From the NCBI GenBank assembly GCA_004297775.1, contig SCUE01000012.1:238979-302978 (forward strand): a stretch of 64,000 nt of DNA. The letters run 5' to 3'. Of the stretch, positions 43,312-52,182 are shown piece by piece. Source of the stretch: Chloroflexota bacterium (GTDB lineage: Bacteria > Chloroflexota > UBA6077 > FW602-bin22). Numbering within the stretch: the stretch's first letter is position 1; every line of letters starts with the position of its first letter. Made by a program: the position numbers and the translations under genes. The notes under the pieces are model-generated. The model did not search any database, was not told the origin of the DNA, and worked only from the letters and a program-made list of their open reading frames with translations.

Positions 43312-45638
43312 GTGAACAGGATACCGGGCGTCGGTTACTGGTCAATGGTGAAGGGCTCCGTATGAACGTCACGGCGCCGCCGATGGGTGGCGGCGAGAAG
43401 TACGAGCCCCAAACGGCGCACCAGGCGCGCCAAGTTCTGCTCCCGAAGGTCCGAGCCACTGTGCGCCTGGCGCGAGACCTTCCCGATGCGCTCAGGGGAC
43501 AGAGAATTTACGTCGAGGCGAGGCTACTGCCGAACTACCTCGCGGCCAGCCACTTCCCGGATGCCCTGCTGTCCCAGGTGGACGCCGTACCCGTCGGGTC
43601 GCGTCTGGAGCAAGGCGTCCTGCGAACGCTGAAACGAGAGTTGCGCGCAACGACTCGCCGGTTGATTCTCGCCGTCAGTGACGATGGTTTGACGCGGCTG
43701 GAGCAGCTGATCGATCAACCCGGTCCTGGCCGTAGCGAGTCCCAGGCTTTCCAAGAAGTGCGCAAGTTCGACGACTTCGGCTTGCGTGATCCGGCGTCGG
43801 TCGTTCTTGCCCGCCCATCGGTCGAGGACGATGTGATCACCTGGGAGGCGGTTCTGCACCCCGCGGCGGGCGTAGGGAGGTACTCCGAGCCAATCGACGA
43901 AGGAACCCTTGAGAAGTGGTTCAGCCTGGTCCAGGCGGAGGGGGGAGAGGGTTACCGCGATTTCGTGCGGCAGGTCGGCGGACTGACGTTCGCGCCGATT
44001 CGGTTGCGAGCGTCGGCAGTGGACCGAGTAGCGCGATTCAACCCGCTCCGGGCGCTGCGTCCAATTCCGATGATCCGGCCAATCCCGGCGTTCGGGGTCA
44101 GAGCAGTGAATCCGTTCTTGCCGCCGAGTTCCACGGCGCCACGATCGCCTTCACCGACGGTGGCGGTCTTCGACGGCGGGCTCGACACCACCGGTGGACT
44201 GTCCTTCTTCCCGACACCCAGCACCGACCTCACGGGTGAGCCACCAAACGCGGGCTTCCTCGCACACGGCACCGGTGTCGGCGGTGCAGCAATGTACGGT
44301 CTTGCGCAGCCGGGAAACCAGGCGGCGAGTCCGCCCCTCCCCGTCGAGCACTACCGTGTGCTTCCAGCTCCCGCGATTCCAGGAGATCTGGAAAGCTACT
44401 GGGTACTGGACCAAATCAGGAAGCGGGTCGCTACCGGTGGCTACCGGATTGTGAACCTCAGCCTCGGACCGTCCTTGGCGGTCGAAGACAGCACCGAGCC
44501 GAACCGTTGGACGAGCGAACTCGATCAACTGGCGTGGGAGCGCGACGTGCTCTTCGTCGTCGCGTCCGGGAACGACGGTGCCCGCGATCCTGCTACGGGA
44601 CTTCACCGTGTGCAGGTCCCCGGCGACATGGTGAACGGCCTCACCGTCGGCGCGTGTGACGCGCCACCGCCCGGGGCACCTTGGGTGCGGGCGCCATATT
44701 CGTCGATGGGACCCGGCCGTCACGGCAACAGGGTTCAACCCGCAGGGGTTCAGTTCGGCGGTGTCCCCGCGCGACCATTCCCGGTGCTCCGTTCGGACGG
44801 GCAGTTGCTCGACAACTGCGGAACCAGCTTCGCGGCGCCACTCGTAACGTATGCCCTTTCCGAACTCACGACGCACTTGCCGCAGCCGAGCGCCGTTGCG
44901 TTGCGTGCCTTCGCCGTGCATTTCGCCGAGCGCCCTCGGAAGCACAACGGATCTATCGAGGAGGTCGGACATGGTCGCTTTCCGCTTTCCTTCGTCGATC
45001 ACCTGCAGTGCGACGCAAACGAGGTTCACGTGCTGTTTCTCGACAGCATCAAGCGCGGTGAATTGCTCGGTTACAAGCTACCGCTGCCGCCGAGCATCCA
45101 GAACGACGTCAAAGTAACCCTCACTGTTAGTTACGCGTCGCCGATCGATCCTGCCGAGCCGACCGAGTACACCCGGGCGTCGCTTGAGCTCGCCTTGCGT
45201 CCCCATTACCTGATGCACCGGTTCGCCCCACCGGACGACCTGACCAGCACCAAATCGCAAGTGCTCGATTTCACATCGGACGAAGCCTGGGACTTGCTCC
45301 GGAACGGTTGGCACATGAGCCAAGAACCGGTCACGAAGGCACTCGGGGCACGGGCGGGACAGTCGGAGACCTCGCTTCGCGACGCGGGGAAATGGGAGAC
45401 GGTGCGGCACCACGCGCTGACCCTCAAGGCGGACGAGGCGCGCGACCCTCGACTCGAAGTCTCGTACGTCGCGCGGCGGTCTGGCGCGCTCGATCACGAG
45501 CCGACCGAGATCCCGTTCGCGTTGTTGGTGACGGTGCGTGGTCCAGCGAGCGCCGGCCACCTGTACGACGATACCTTGACGTATTTCCCGGTGCTCGCGC
45601 GTCTTCCGGCCGCGACCACCCGAGTTCGTATCCGCTAG
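43308..45638 (+). CDS. ietS: Subtilisin-like serine protease of an IetAS-type defence system
   Basis: The 776-residue protein starts at ATG 43308, overlapping the ietA stop. There is no signal peptide, so it works in the cytoplasm. An N-terminal domain of about 250 residues precedes the S8 catalytic domain, whose triad is complete: D289 (VAVFDGGLD), H320 (FLAHGTGVGG) and S507 (CGTSFAAP). About 230 residues of beta-rich C-terminal region follow. The simplest model is that the ATPase unfolds or senses a target and the protease destroys it, but the target is unknown. Confidence 0.82.
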   Translation: MSEQDTGRRLLVNGEGLRMNVTAPPMGGGEKYEPQTAHQARQVLLPKVRATVRLARDLPDALRGQRIYVEARLLPNYLAASHFPDALLSQVDAVPVGSRLEQGVLRTLKRELRATTRRLILAVSDDGLTRLEQLIDQPGPGRSESQAFQEVRKFDDFGLRDPASVVLARPSVEDDVITWEAVLHPAAGVGRYSEPIDEGTLEKWFSLVQAEGGEGYRDFVRQVGGLTFAPIRLRASAVDRVARFNPLRALRPIPMIRPIPAFGVRAVNPFLPPSSTAPRSPSPTVAVFDGGLDTTGGLSFFPTPSTDLTGEPPNAGFLAHGTGVGGAAMYGLAQPGNQAASPPLPVEHYRVLPAPAIPGDLESYWVLDQIRKRVATGGYRIVNLSLGPSLAVEDSTEPNRWTSELDQLAWERDVLFVVASGNDGARDPATGLHRVQVPGDMVNGLTVGACDAPPPGAPWVRAPYSSMGPGRHGNRVQPAGVQFGGVPARPFPVLRSDGQLLDNCGTSFAAPLVTYALSELTTHLPQPSAVALRAFAVHFAERPRKHNGSIEEVGHGRFPLSFVDHLQCDANEVHVLFLDSIKRGELLGYKLPLPPSIQNDVKVTLTVSYASPIDPAEPTEYTRASLELALRPHYLMHRFAPPDDLTSTKSQVLDFTSDEAWDLLRNGWHMSQEPVTKALGARAGQSETSLRDAGKWETVRHHALTLKADEARDPRLEVSYVARRSGALDHEPTEIPFALLVTVRGPASAGHLYDDTLTYFPVLARLPAATTRVRIR

Positions 45639-45639
45639 C

Positions 45640-45766
45640 AGGCCGATCAGTTCGGGCAGATCGGCCGACACGATCTGCCCGAGGACATCAAGGTCGACTT
45701 GCCAGTAGGGACCATCCGATTGTGAGTGACTGCGATCTGACGCCGCAACGCCTCATCACGCCGCAT
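45640..45766 (-). pseudogene. Remnant of HepT (DUF86/HEPN) toxin, deleted and frameshifted
   Basis: An ATG at 45766, overlapping the mntA stop region, opens MRRDEALRRQIAVTHNR, a HepT-like beginning. From 45708 down, in another frame, YWQVDLDVLGQIVSADLPELIGLL matches the HepT C-terminal helix (compare YFDVDLDIVWEIV.DLP). The roughly 80 residues that should connect them, with the RxxxxH active site, are missing. The remnant stops at the ietS end, so a deletion and defence insertion probably destroyed the toxin. Confidence 0.6.
45653..45681. terminator. Perfect 11-bp hairpin after ietS
   Basis: CGGGCAGATCG, loop GCCGACA, CGATCTGCCCG. It lies 15 bp beyond the ietS stop. It lacks a T-run and partly results from HepT remnant coding sequence, so a role in ending the ietAS mRNA is possible but unproven. 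Confidence 0.4.
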
Positions 45767-46052
45767 CATAGAGCACTTCGGCACCACCTACCACGTCGTC
45801 GCAGAAACGACGGCTCAGGAACCCCGGTGTATTGAGATCGACCGCGCGGCCGAGGATCTCGGAGCCCTCATCCTGCAAGCGAAAAAAGGCGAAACCGGGC
45901 GTACGGCCCGGTTCGAACTGCACCAGGACATCGATGTCGCTATCGTCGCGAAAGACTTCGCGAAGTACGGAGCCGAAGAGCGCCGAGCGCCGGATGGCGT
46001 GACGCCGGCAGAACTGGTAGATCCGTTCGCGGTCGATCGGGGTTCGCGCCAT
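45756..46052 (-). CDS. MntA-type nucleotidyltransferase antitoxin (MNT domain)
   Basis: The 98-residue protein has the minimal nucleotidyltransferase core: FGSVLREVFRDDSDIDVLVQFEP, with the GSx(10)DxD motif that binds ATP and metal. In MntA-HepT modules this enzyme neutralises the HEPN RNase by adding AMP groups. Its partner is only a remnant here, so it may be idle. It starts at ATG 46052, 25 bp after the HerA-like gene, and may be co-transcribed with it. Confidence 0.82.
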   Translation of the reverse strand: MARTPIDRERIYQFCRRHAIRRSALFGSVLREVFRDDSDIDVLVQFEPGRTPGFAFFRLQDEGSEILGRAVDLNTPGFLSRRFCDDVVGGAEVLYDAA

Positions 46053-46077
46053 CACGCCGCCAGTGTATCGCGGCAAG

Positions 46078-47748
46078 CTAACTGTCGAACAGCGCCCGGA
46101 TGCGGTCGGCGCGTTGCGCGCTGGTCGCTCCGTCTTCGATCGCGGCGGCGTCAGAAACAATCGTCGGCAGTGAGACGCGGCCGCGCGCCATTGCGGCGTA
46201 GAAGTCCGGTCCGTAGTCACGCGTCCGAATGACGACCGGCATCGGAACGGCGTGACCGAGCACGATCGCCTGCTGCCGCGAATCGAGGCGAGCCAGGACC
46301 GAGCGCAGCGCTGAGGCGCCGGAGATGCCGCCAAGGACCGCGCCCACGTCGCTCTCGTCATCAAGCAGGCATGTGACACGGGTGCCGATCTGCGAGAGAA
46401 CTTCGGCGTCGATCTGGCTCGGACGCTGATCGACGATCAGCAGCGTCACGTTGTACTTGCGCAGTTCGCGCGCGATCGTGCCGAAGATCGTCTTCCCGGC
46501 CATCTGCGGCCCGAGGAACTTGTGCGCCTCTTCGATCGTGATGACGAGCGGCGGCGGCTCCGATCCCTTGCCGGCCAGCGCCTGGTCTTTCTCCACGACA
46601 TAACTCTCATGGATCCGCCGCGTCAAGATGTTCGCGACCAGGATGTACGAATCGAGCGACCCGTGACCGCCAAATTCCAGGACGACGTGACGTCCGCGTC
46701 GAAGTGTGTCGAGTAGACGCTGGACGGAGTTCGTATCGGTGCGCCGCTTCAGGAACGGCAGACGGAGCAGTCGCTCGATCTTGCGGTGGAGGACGTTGAG
46801 CGTGCTCGGGTTCAGTCCGAACTCGGCCGCGAGGGACTCGCGCTCGTTCGCCTCGCTGTCGGAGAACCTAGACAGCCAGTCGTGCCCCAACCTGTTCGAG
46901 AGCCGATGGACTGACTCGCACTGGGCCTGCGTCATGTCGAGCGCCTCGGCCATCAGTTCGAAGTCTTCCGGACTGATCTGATCGAGGCCAATTTCGACGA
47001 CGTGGTCGGCGCTGACGCCGCGGTCGCGCGATGACTTTTCGTCGAGCGTGAAGACGGACACGCGGGCGTCGAAGAGCTGCTTCAACCCCTTGACTTGACC
47101 GCCGGCGCCTTCGGATGTTCCGCGCCAGCCGTACTCCGAGTGCATGTCGAAGACGAGGTTGACGGCGATGTCCTTCTGGACGATGCCGGCGAGCAGGAGG
47201 CGGGTGAGGAATGTTTTGCCGGTGCCAGACTTGCCGAAGACGCCGCTCGATCGCGCGACGAAGCGCTTGAGGTCCAGACAGACCGGCGCGTTCATGTCGA
47301 TCGGCGTGCCGATCCAGAAATGGGTCGCGTCCTCGGCGCCGAAGACAGTGTCGATGTCGCTGTCGATCGCTTCCGCGACCGGGGCGAAGTGCGCCGGAAC
47401 GGTCCTAACCGGTTGAGGCCCGCCGCCGCTGTTCGGTGTTCCTTCGCGCGGGATCGTCAGCATCGGCCGAATCTCGAGGGTGCCGAAGGCGCTCGATCCG
47501 GCCAGGACCTCGGCCAGAAGTGGATCGTCGATCTCGTCGGAAACGCCGAGCGCGTCCGGGTTGGCCGTATCGAGGCGAACGTCGGTGATCATGCCGAAGA
47601 AGCGGGAGTCGCGACCCTCGATGACGACGTAACGGCCGACGGCCATATCCTCGACCGAGACGTTCGGGCGGAGGCGCGCTTCGATGCCGTCCGACAGCGA
47701 ACCAGCCGTGATTCGGCCGAGCAGGCGCGATCTGGGATCGAGCATCAC
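46078..47748 (-). CDS. HerA-like ATPase (HAS-barrel plus FtsK-type motor)
   Basis: The 556-residue protein begins with a beta-rich HAS-barrel segment (residues about 5-110, LLGRITAGSLSDGIEARL) and continues with the motor domain: Walker A GKSGTGKT near residue 178, Walker B LVITIEEAH and a later RDYGPDFY. HerA enzymes form hexameric DNA translocases that usually work with the NurA nuclease; no NurA is visible here. Its start overlaps the stop of the upstream 199-aa gene by 4 bp. Confidence 0.85.
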   Translation of the reverse strand: MMLDPRSRLLGRITAGSLSDGIEARLRPNVSVEDMAVGRYVVIEGRDSRFFGMITDVRLDTANPDALGVSDEIDDPLLAEVLAGSSAFGTLEIRPMLTIPREGTPNSGGGPQPVRTVPAHFAPVAEAIDSDIDTVFGAEDATHFWIGTPIDMNAPVCLDLKRFVARSSGVFGKSGTGKTFLTRLLLAGIVQKDIAVNLVFDMHSEYGWRGTSEGAGGQVKGLKQLFDARVSVFTLDEKSSRDRGVSADHVVEIGLDQISPEDFELMAEALDMTQAQCESVHRLSNRLGHDWLSRFSDSEANERESLAAEFGLNPSTLNVLHRKIERLLRLPFLKRRTDTNSVQRLLDTLRRGRHVVLEFGGHGSLDSYILVANILTRRIHESYVVEKDQALAGKGSEPPPLVITIEEAHKFLGPQMAGKTIFGTIARELRKYNVTLLIVDQRPSQIDAEVLSQIGTRVTCLLDDESDVGAVLGGISGASALRSVLARLDSRQQAIVLGHAVPMPVVIRTRDYGPDFYAAMARGRVSLPTIVSDAAAIEDGATSAQRADRIRALFDS

Positions 47749-48344
47749 GACGACGCCACGCGGAGGATTCCGGCAAGGCGTCGAGCATCGTGCTCGACGC
47801 TGGGGGCGACGACGCGACCAGCGCCGACGAGGTAGGCGCGGGCATCCTCACTCGCGCGCGCGGCGTGTCGCAGGGCGGCGCCGACGAGTGCGTCGATTGA
47901 CCCATCGCGACCGTTTGCCAGGAGCACGCTCAGGAAGTCGTGGCGCCGCGCGAATCGCGCGATCGTCTCGCGATCGCAGCCGAACACGAACGCGTGGAGC
48001 CGTGGCGGGCGATCGGGCAACTGATGTTGAACGATCCCGTCATCGAGAAAACCGACGATCGTCGCCCGAAACTCTGTGCGGATCAACGCGCTCAATTCCG
48101 GGTTGTTCCGCCAGATGGCGTCGTCGTCGAATTCGTTCTCGCCGCGTGCCGAGACGCGTCGCGACGGGTCGATCGAGCCGCTGGTGATGCCCGCGACGAT
48201 CGCAATGATGTCGCGACCGTCCGCCTGCGCCCGCACGAAGGAGCCGAAGGCGGGAATCGACGCCTTCTCGTAGCACTGGGCAGTGAACGAGGTCGACGTC
48301 ACCGCCACGATTTCGCCGAGACGATCGGGGGGCGCCGCGCTCAA
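47745..48344 (-). CDS. HAS-barrel-like partner protein of the HerA ATPase (199 aa)
   Basis: The N-terminal part (GEIVAVTSTSFTAQCYEKASI, then FVRAQADGRDIIAIVAG) resembles the HAS barrel that precedes HerA motors, but no ATPase motif follows. The rest (RATIVGFLDDG, then HAFVFGCDRETIARFARR) is unassigned. It starts at TTG 48344, with GAGGAGG about 8 nt upstream, and overlaps the HerA-like gene by ATGA. A role as a loading or specificity subunit is inference. TAGACT on the minus strand about 35 bp upstream may be its -10. Confidence 0.62.
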   Translation of the reverse strand: MSAAPPDRLGEIVAVTSTSFTAQCYEKASIPAFGSFVRAQADGRDIIAIVAGITSGSIDPSRRVSARGENEFDDDAIWRNNPELSALIRTEFRATIVGFLDDGIVQHQLPDRPPRLHAFVFGCDRETIARFARRHDFLSVLLANGRDGSIDALVGAALRHAARASEDARAYLVGAGRVVAPSVEHDARRLAGILRVASS

Positions 48345-48432
48345 CGTGCCGCCTCCTCACTTACCGCCGGTGAGTCTACTGGTTTCATCACGCCGTCCAT
48401 CTGGGACTGGTTGAGCGCAACTGCAACGTAGA

Positions 48433-50823
48433 ATGCGGCCGGACATGCGCGTCGATTGGATTGGCCCGACGGCGACGCAGCGGATCGGCCTGACCTTTCG
48501 ATTCTTCGTCGGTGCCCTGCTGGACCTCGTCGCCGTGTCGGCGCTCGCGGCGCTGCCGGGGCTCTACTTCTGGCGGCACCTGACCTCGAACCCGATCGAT
48601 GTCGGCATCATCCCGATCGGCGATTTCACGGACCTGAATTACCCGTTCCGCAACTGGGCCTCCGAGCACCTCGCGCGCGGCGTGCTGCCGACCTGGAACC
48701 CGTTCATCTCGGCGGGCCATCCGGCGCTCGGCGATGTTCAATTCAGCCTGCTCTATCCCATTGGCTGGCTGTTCGCCCGGCTATACGACGGCGATCTCAC
48801 CTACCTCGGCCTCGAAAAGCAGACGATCGCGCATTTCGCGATCGGGGCCGTCGGGGTGTACCTCTTCGGACGAGCGCTCGGTCTCGGGCGAGTCGGTTCG
48901 ATCGTCTCGTCGGTCGGTTTCGCGTTCGGTGGCTACCTGACGACGTTTCCCGTCCAACAGATCGTCATCCTTCAGACGGCAGTCTGGCTACCGTGGATCC
49001 TGCTCGGTATCGAGGTGTCGACCCGCCGGAGGGAACCACTCGGGTCGCTGATCGTCGCCGGTGGCGTCGTGCTGGCGGCAACGGCTGGGCATCCGCAAAC
49101 ACTCCTGTACGTGTTCGTCGTTTCCGCCGCCTACGGTGTCTATCGGCTGCTCACCAGTCGCGCGATTTTCGGCGGGATTTGTTGCGCCATCGGCGCGTTC
49201 GCCGGTTTGGGACTGGCCGCCCCGGCGCTCTTGCCAGTTTTCGAGCACATCCGGCTGACTGGGCGCACCGACGTCGGTTACGCGTACACGGCGCACGGAT
49301 TCACGCCGGTCGAATTGCTCGGCCTCCTGTTCTGGAGCGACCGCGGCGGCCGCCCCCTCTATGTCGGGCCGGTCCTGACCGCGCTCGCCATCGGCGGCGC
49401 GACGGCCCGAATCGGAGCGGCCGGGTTCTGGTCGGGCCTGGTCGCGGTCGGCACGCTCCTCACGCTCGGCGGCAATACGTTTCTGTATCCGGCCGCGTAT
49501 GCGCTCGTGCCCGGAATGCAGTTGTTTCGCGATCACGAGCGAGCCGCAATCATGGTCGTGCTCGGCATCGCGATGCTGGGTGGCATCGGCATCCGTGGTC
49601 TGCTGGCGCGTCCCGAACAACTTGGCCGCGTTTCGATCCGGACACCGATGGTGGCGGCGATCGTCGTTGCGAGCGCCTTCGCCATCTTCGGGCTGCTGAT
49701 TCAACTCCTGGTGCTAATGACGAAGGGCGATGAGCGCACACACATCAGCTGGTTCGGCGATCGGGCGCTCCTGGCGGCGCTGTTCGCGGCGCTGGCCGCG
49801 GCACTGCTCGCGGCCAGGAAGGGCGGCGTCGCCTCGCGGGCGATTTGCGCCGTGGCGTTTGTTGGACTGATTGGGGTGGACCTCTTCACGGCGTCGTGGA
49901 ACGAGAACCTTCATCCTGGATCGCCCGACACATTGCTGCGACCGACCGCGACGGTGCAGTTCTTGCGATCGCGGCTCGGCGCGCTCGATCGCGTCTCGAC
50001 CGAGGGACACCTGCCAGCCGATGGCAACGCCGGCGCATTATTCCGACTGCCGGACATCGTCGGAAACACGCCGCTGGAACTGCAGAGCTATCGGGAGTTC
50101 GGCGAGAAGATCGACGAGATCGCGCGGTGGCGACTGCTTTCGGTTCGGCTTATGGTCACGCGGCGGCAGATCGCCGATCCGCGCCTGCCGCTCGTACACC
50201 AGGACGGCGACCTGTCCACGTATGAACTTCGGCCGGACCTTCGGCTACCGCGTGCCTACATGGTCCATCGGGCGATCGTCGCGCCGACTGGCGACACAAG
50301 TCTCGAAGCGACCCGCCAGGCGAACCTCGACGAGGAGGTCGTCATCGATCGCGAGCCGCCCGCTTTGGATGGTCGCCCGCCGACCAGACCGATCGCCGAA
50401 GTGCCCGGCGCGGCGGTTGTCCATTGCGAGGCCGAGCGCATTCGAATCGAGACGTCGTCCGAGCGCGCCGGGATGCTGGTCGTCTCGGAGCGCGACTACC
50501 CGGGATGGGAGGCGACGGTCGATGGCATGCCGACGCGGACCTATCGGGCGTTTCACGTCCTGCGGGCGGTCTACGTTCCGGCCGGACACCACGTCGTGGA
50601 GTTCTCCTTCTATCCACCCGGACTCGCGCGGGGTCTCGAATTCTTCGACGTGGCGATCCGCCTGATCGTCGGCCTCGTCGCGCTCCGCGTGCTCGCTCTG
50701 TTCGCGCCCGGAGTCTGGCGGAAGGTGGGTGATATACTCCGAAGGAATTTGACCGCCCGACGAGCCGCGTCCTCGGCCGCCGCTTCAGCGTCCGACCACG
50801 AGCCGGGCGAGGGTGATCGATAG
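48433..50823 (+). CDS. YfhO-like multi-pass membrane protein
   Basis: The 796-residue protein has 12 or more transmembrane helices in residues 1-500, then a soluble extracellular domain with the conserved DYPGWEATVDGMPTRTYRAFHVLRAVYVPAGHHVVEFSFYP pattern of the YfhO family. Bacillus relatives help glycosylate teichoic acid. Start either at ATG 48433 or ATG 48445, the latter 10 nt after TAGAAT (48429-48434). The wzz-like gene follows without a gap, so this is the head of the envelope polysaccharide operon. Confidence 0.82.
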   Translation: MRPDMRVDWIGPTATQRIGLTFRFFVGALLDLVAVSALAALPGLYFWRHLTSNPIDVGIIPIGDFTDLNYPFRNWASEHLARGVLPTWNPFISAGHPALGDVQFSLLYPIGWLFARLYDGDLTYLGLEKQTIAHFAIGAVGVYLFGRALGLGRVGSIVSSVGFAFGGYLTTFPVQQIVILQTAVWLPWILLGIEVSTRRREPLGSLIVAGGVVLAATAGHPQTLLYVFVVSAAYGVYRLLTSRAIFGGICCAIGAFAGLGLAAPALLPVFEHIRLTGRTDVGYAYTAHGFTPVELLGLLFWSDRGGRPLYVGPVLTALAIGGATARIGAAGFWSGLVAVGTLLTLGGNTFLYPAAYALVPGMQLFRDHERAAIMVVLGIAMLGGIGIRGLLARPEQLGRVSIRTPMVAAIVVASAFAIFGLLIQLLVLMTKGDERTHISWFGDRALLAALFAALAAALLAARKGGVASRAICAVAFVGLIGVDLFTASWNENLHPGSPDTLLRPTATVQFLRSRLGALDRVSTEGHLPADGNAGALFRLPDIVGNTPLELQSYREFGEKIDEIARWRLLSVRLMVTRRQIADPRLPLVHQDGDLSTYELRPDLRLPRAYMVHRAIVAPTGDTSLEATRQANLDEEVVIDREPPALDGRPPTRPIAEVPGAAVVHCEAERIRIETSSERAGMLVVSERDYPGWEATVDGMPTRTYRAFHVLRAVYVPAGHHVVEFSFYPPGLARGLEFFDVAIRLIVGLVALRVLALFAPGVWRKVGDILRRNLTARRAASSAAASASDHEPGEGDR

Positions 50824-51527
50824 TGTCGCTTCTCGATTACCTGCCAGTCATCCGGCGACGGTGGCTCATCATCGTCGGCGTCACCTTGGTCGCGACATTC
50901 GGCAGCTTCGCCTTCGTGCGCTTACAGACTCCGATCTACCGGGCAAATGCGAGTCTGACCGTGTCGCCTTCGCGCATGGATTACGGGCAGACGCTCGTGA
51001 TCGAAAACCTCATCCGGCAGTACTCCCGTGAATTGCAGACCGAGCGGATGGCCGAGCAGGTCAATCAACTGCTGAAGCTCGATCTGCCGATCGACCTCTT
51101 GCGTGGCAAGATGAAGGCGAGTCCGGTTATGGACGACCTGACCCTGCTGCTCCAGGTCGACGACACTGACTCGGCACGCGCGCGGGACATCGCCTACGAG
51201 TGGAGCCGCGAATTCGTCAAGTTCCACCAGAATCGGATGGCTTCGGTCGAGCCGCGCGATCGCATTGAAATCAATCTGCTCGACCGTCCGGCGCCAGCCG
51301 ACCTGAACTGGCCGAAGCGCAATCAGATCGTGGCCGCGGCTGGCATCCTCGGATTGCTGGTCGGCGTTCTGGCCGCGTTCGGCATCGATTTCGTCGATCC
51401 GGCGACGGCGCGGCGCGCGGAATCCGGGGTCAACCCGCGGCGAGACGCGGATGGTGACGGCGACGATGGCGGCAGTGGCCCGTCGCCTCGGCGGACGCGT
51501 CGATCCCAATCGGCCGCTCAGCGATAG
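50823..51527 (+). CDS. Polysaccharide chain-length determinant (Wzz/CapA-like)
   Basis: The 234-residue inner-membrane protein has helices at about 14-34 and 166-186 flanking an extracytoplasmic domain (RLQTPIYRANASLTVSPS and onward), the polysaccharide co-polymerase layout. Its C-terminal tail is Arg/Asp/Gly rich. The GTG start abuts the YfhO-like stop. It partners with the CpsD-like ATPase gene that begins inside its tail, in the manner of CpsC-CpsD in Gram-positive bacteria. Confidence 0.82.
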   Translation: MSLLDYLPVIRRRWLIIVGVTLVATFGSFAFVRLQTPIYRANASLTVSPSRMDYGQTLVIENLIRQYSRELQTERMAEQVNQLLKLDLPIDLLRGKMKASPVMDDLTLLLQVDDTDSARARDIAYEWSREFVKFHQNRMASVEPRDRIEINLLDRPAPADLNWPKRNQIVAAAGILGLLVGVLAAFGIDFVDPATARRAESGVNPRRDADGDGDDGGSGPSPRRTRRSQSAAQR

Positions 51528-52182
51528 CCGCGTGAGACCGCCCGACATCGCAACCCTCGCGCGGCCGACATCGGCGGTCGCCGAAGCCCACCGAAGCCTT
51601 CGTCTCACGATCGAACGCGTGGCGCGGTCAGAACCCGTTCGTTCGCTGCTCCTGGTGAGTCCGGATGACGATCGCGGCCGTTCGGGCGTGGTCGTGAATC
51701 TGGCCGCCGCCTATGCGTTGGCCGGGATGCGGTCCGTCGCGGTCGACGCCGATCTACGTCGCCCCTCACTGCACACGTTGTTCGGCGTGCCGAATGACCG
51801 CGGCCTGACGGATATGCTCGGCGATCCGGACTCGCCGGTCTTCGCAATTTCGACCGCTCACGAACGGCTCTCGATCGTCCCGTCCGGGCAACCAATTCCG
51901 AGCCCGAGTGACGCGCTGGACAGCGGCTTCGCTGGGGTTCGTGACCGGCTGCTGGCGAACGCCGACATGCTCGTCATCGATTGCGCGCCCGTGCTCGTTG
52001 CGCCGGACGCGGTGGCGCTGGCTGGATGTGTCGATGCAGTCGTGCTCGTGCTCGCGGCCGGCACCACCGGTCGGGCACACGCCGCGAAAGCGCGGACCAT
52101 CCTCGACCGCGCCGGTGCGCGCGTGATCGGTGCGATCGTGACAGGTGTCGATTCCGAGCCTGGTCCATACTCCGCCCGATGA
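51451..52182 (+). CDS. CpsD/BY-kinase-like ATPase with a degenerate P-loop
   Basis: The 243-residue protein aligns with CpsD/CapB tyrosine kinases: EAHRSLRLTIER, Walker A' VAVDADLRRPSLH near residue 99, and Walker B MLVIDCAPVL. However the P-loop reads SPDDDRGRSG where PGEGKST is expected, so the catalytic Lys is Arg, and there is no Tyr-rich tail. It may be a non-catalytic regulator of the Wzz-like protein. Its start, inside the previous gene, is uncertain; ATG 51466 is an alternative. Confidence 0.75.
   Translation: MVTATMAAVARRLGGRVDPNRPLSDSRVRPPDIATLARPTSAVAEAHRSLRLTIERVARSEPVRSLLLVSPDDDRGRSGVVVNLAAAYALAGMRSVAVDADLRRPSLHTLFGVPNDRGLTDMLGDPDSPVFAISTAHERLSIVPSGQPIPSPSDALDSGFAGVRDRLLANADMLVIDCAPVLVAPDAVALAGCVDAVVLVLAAGTTGRAHAAKARTILDRAGARVIGAIVTGVDSEPGPYSAR

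Noticed and set aside
45078..45671. 197-codon minus-strand frame over the end of ietS
   Set aside because: Only its first 11 codons (MSADLPELIGL) are HepT-like; the rest is antisense to the subtilase C-terminus.
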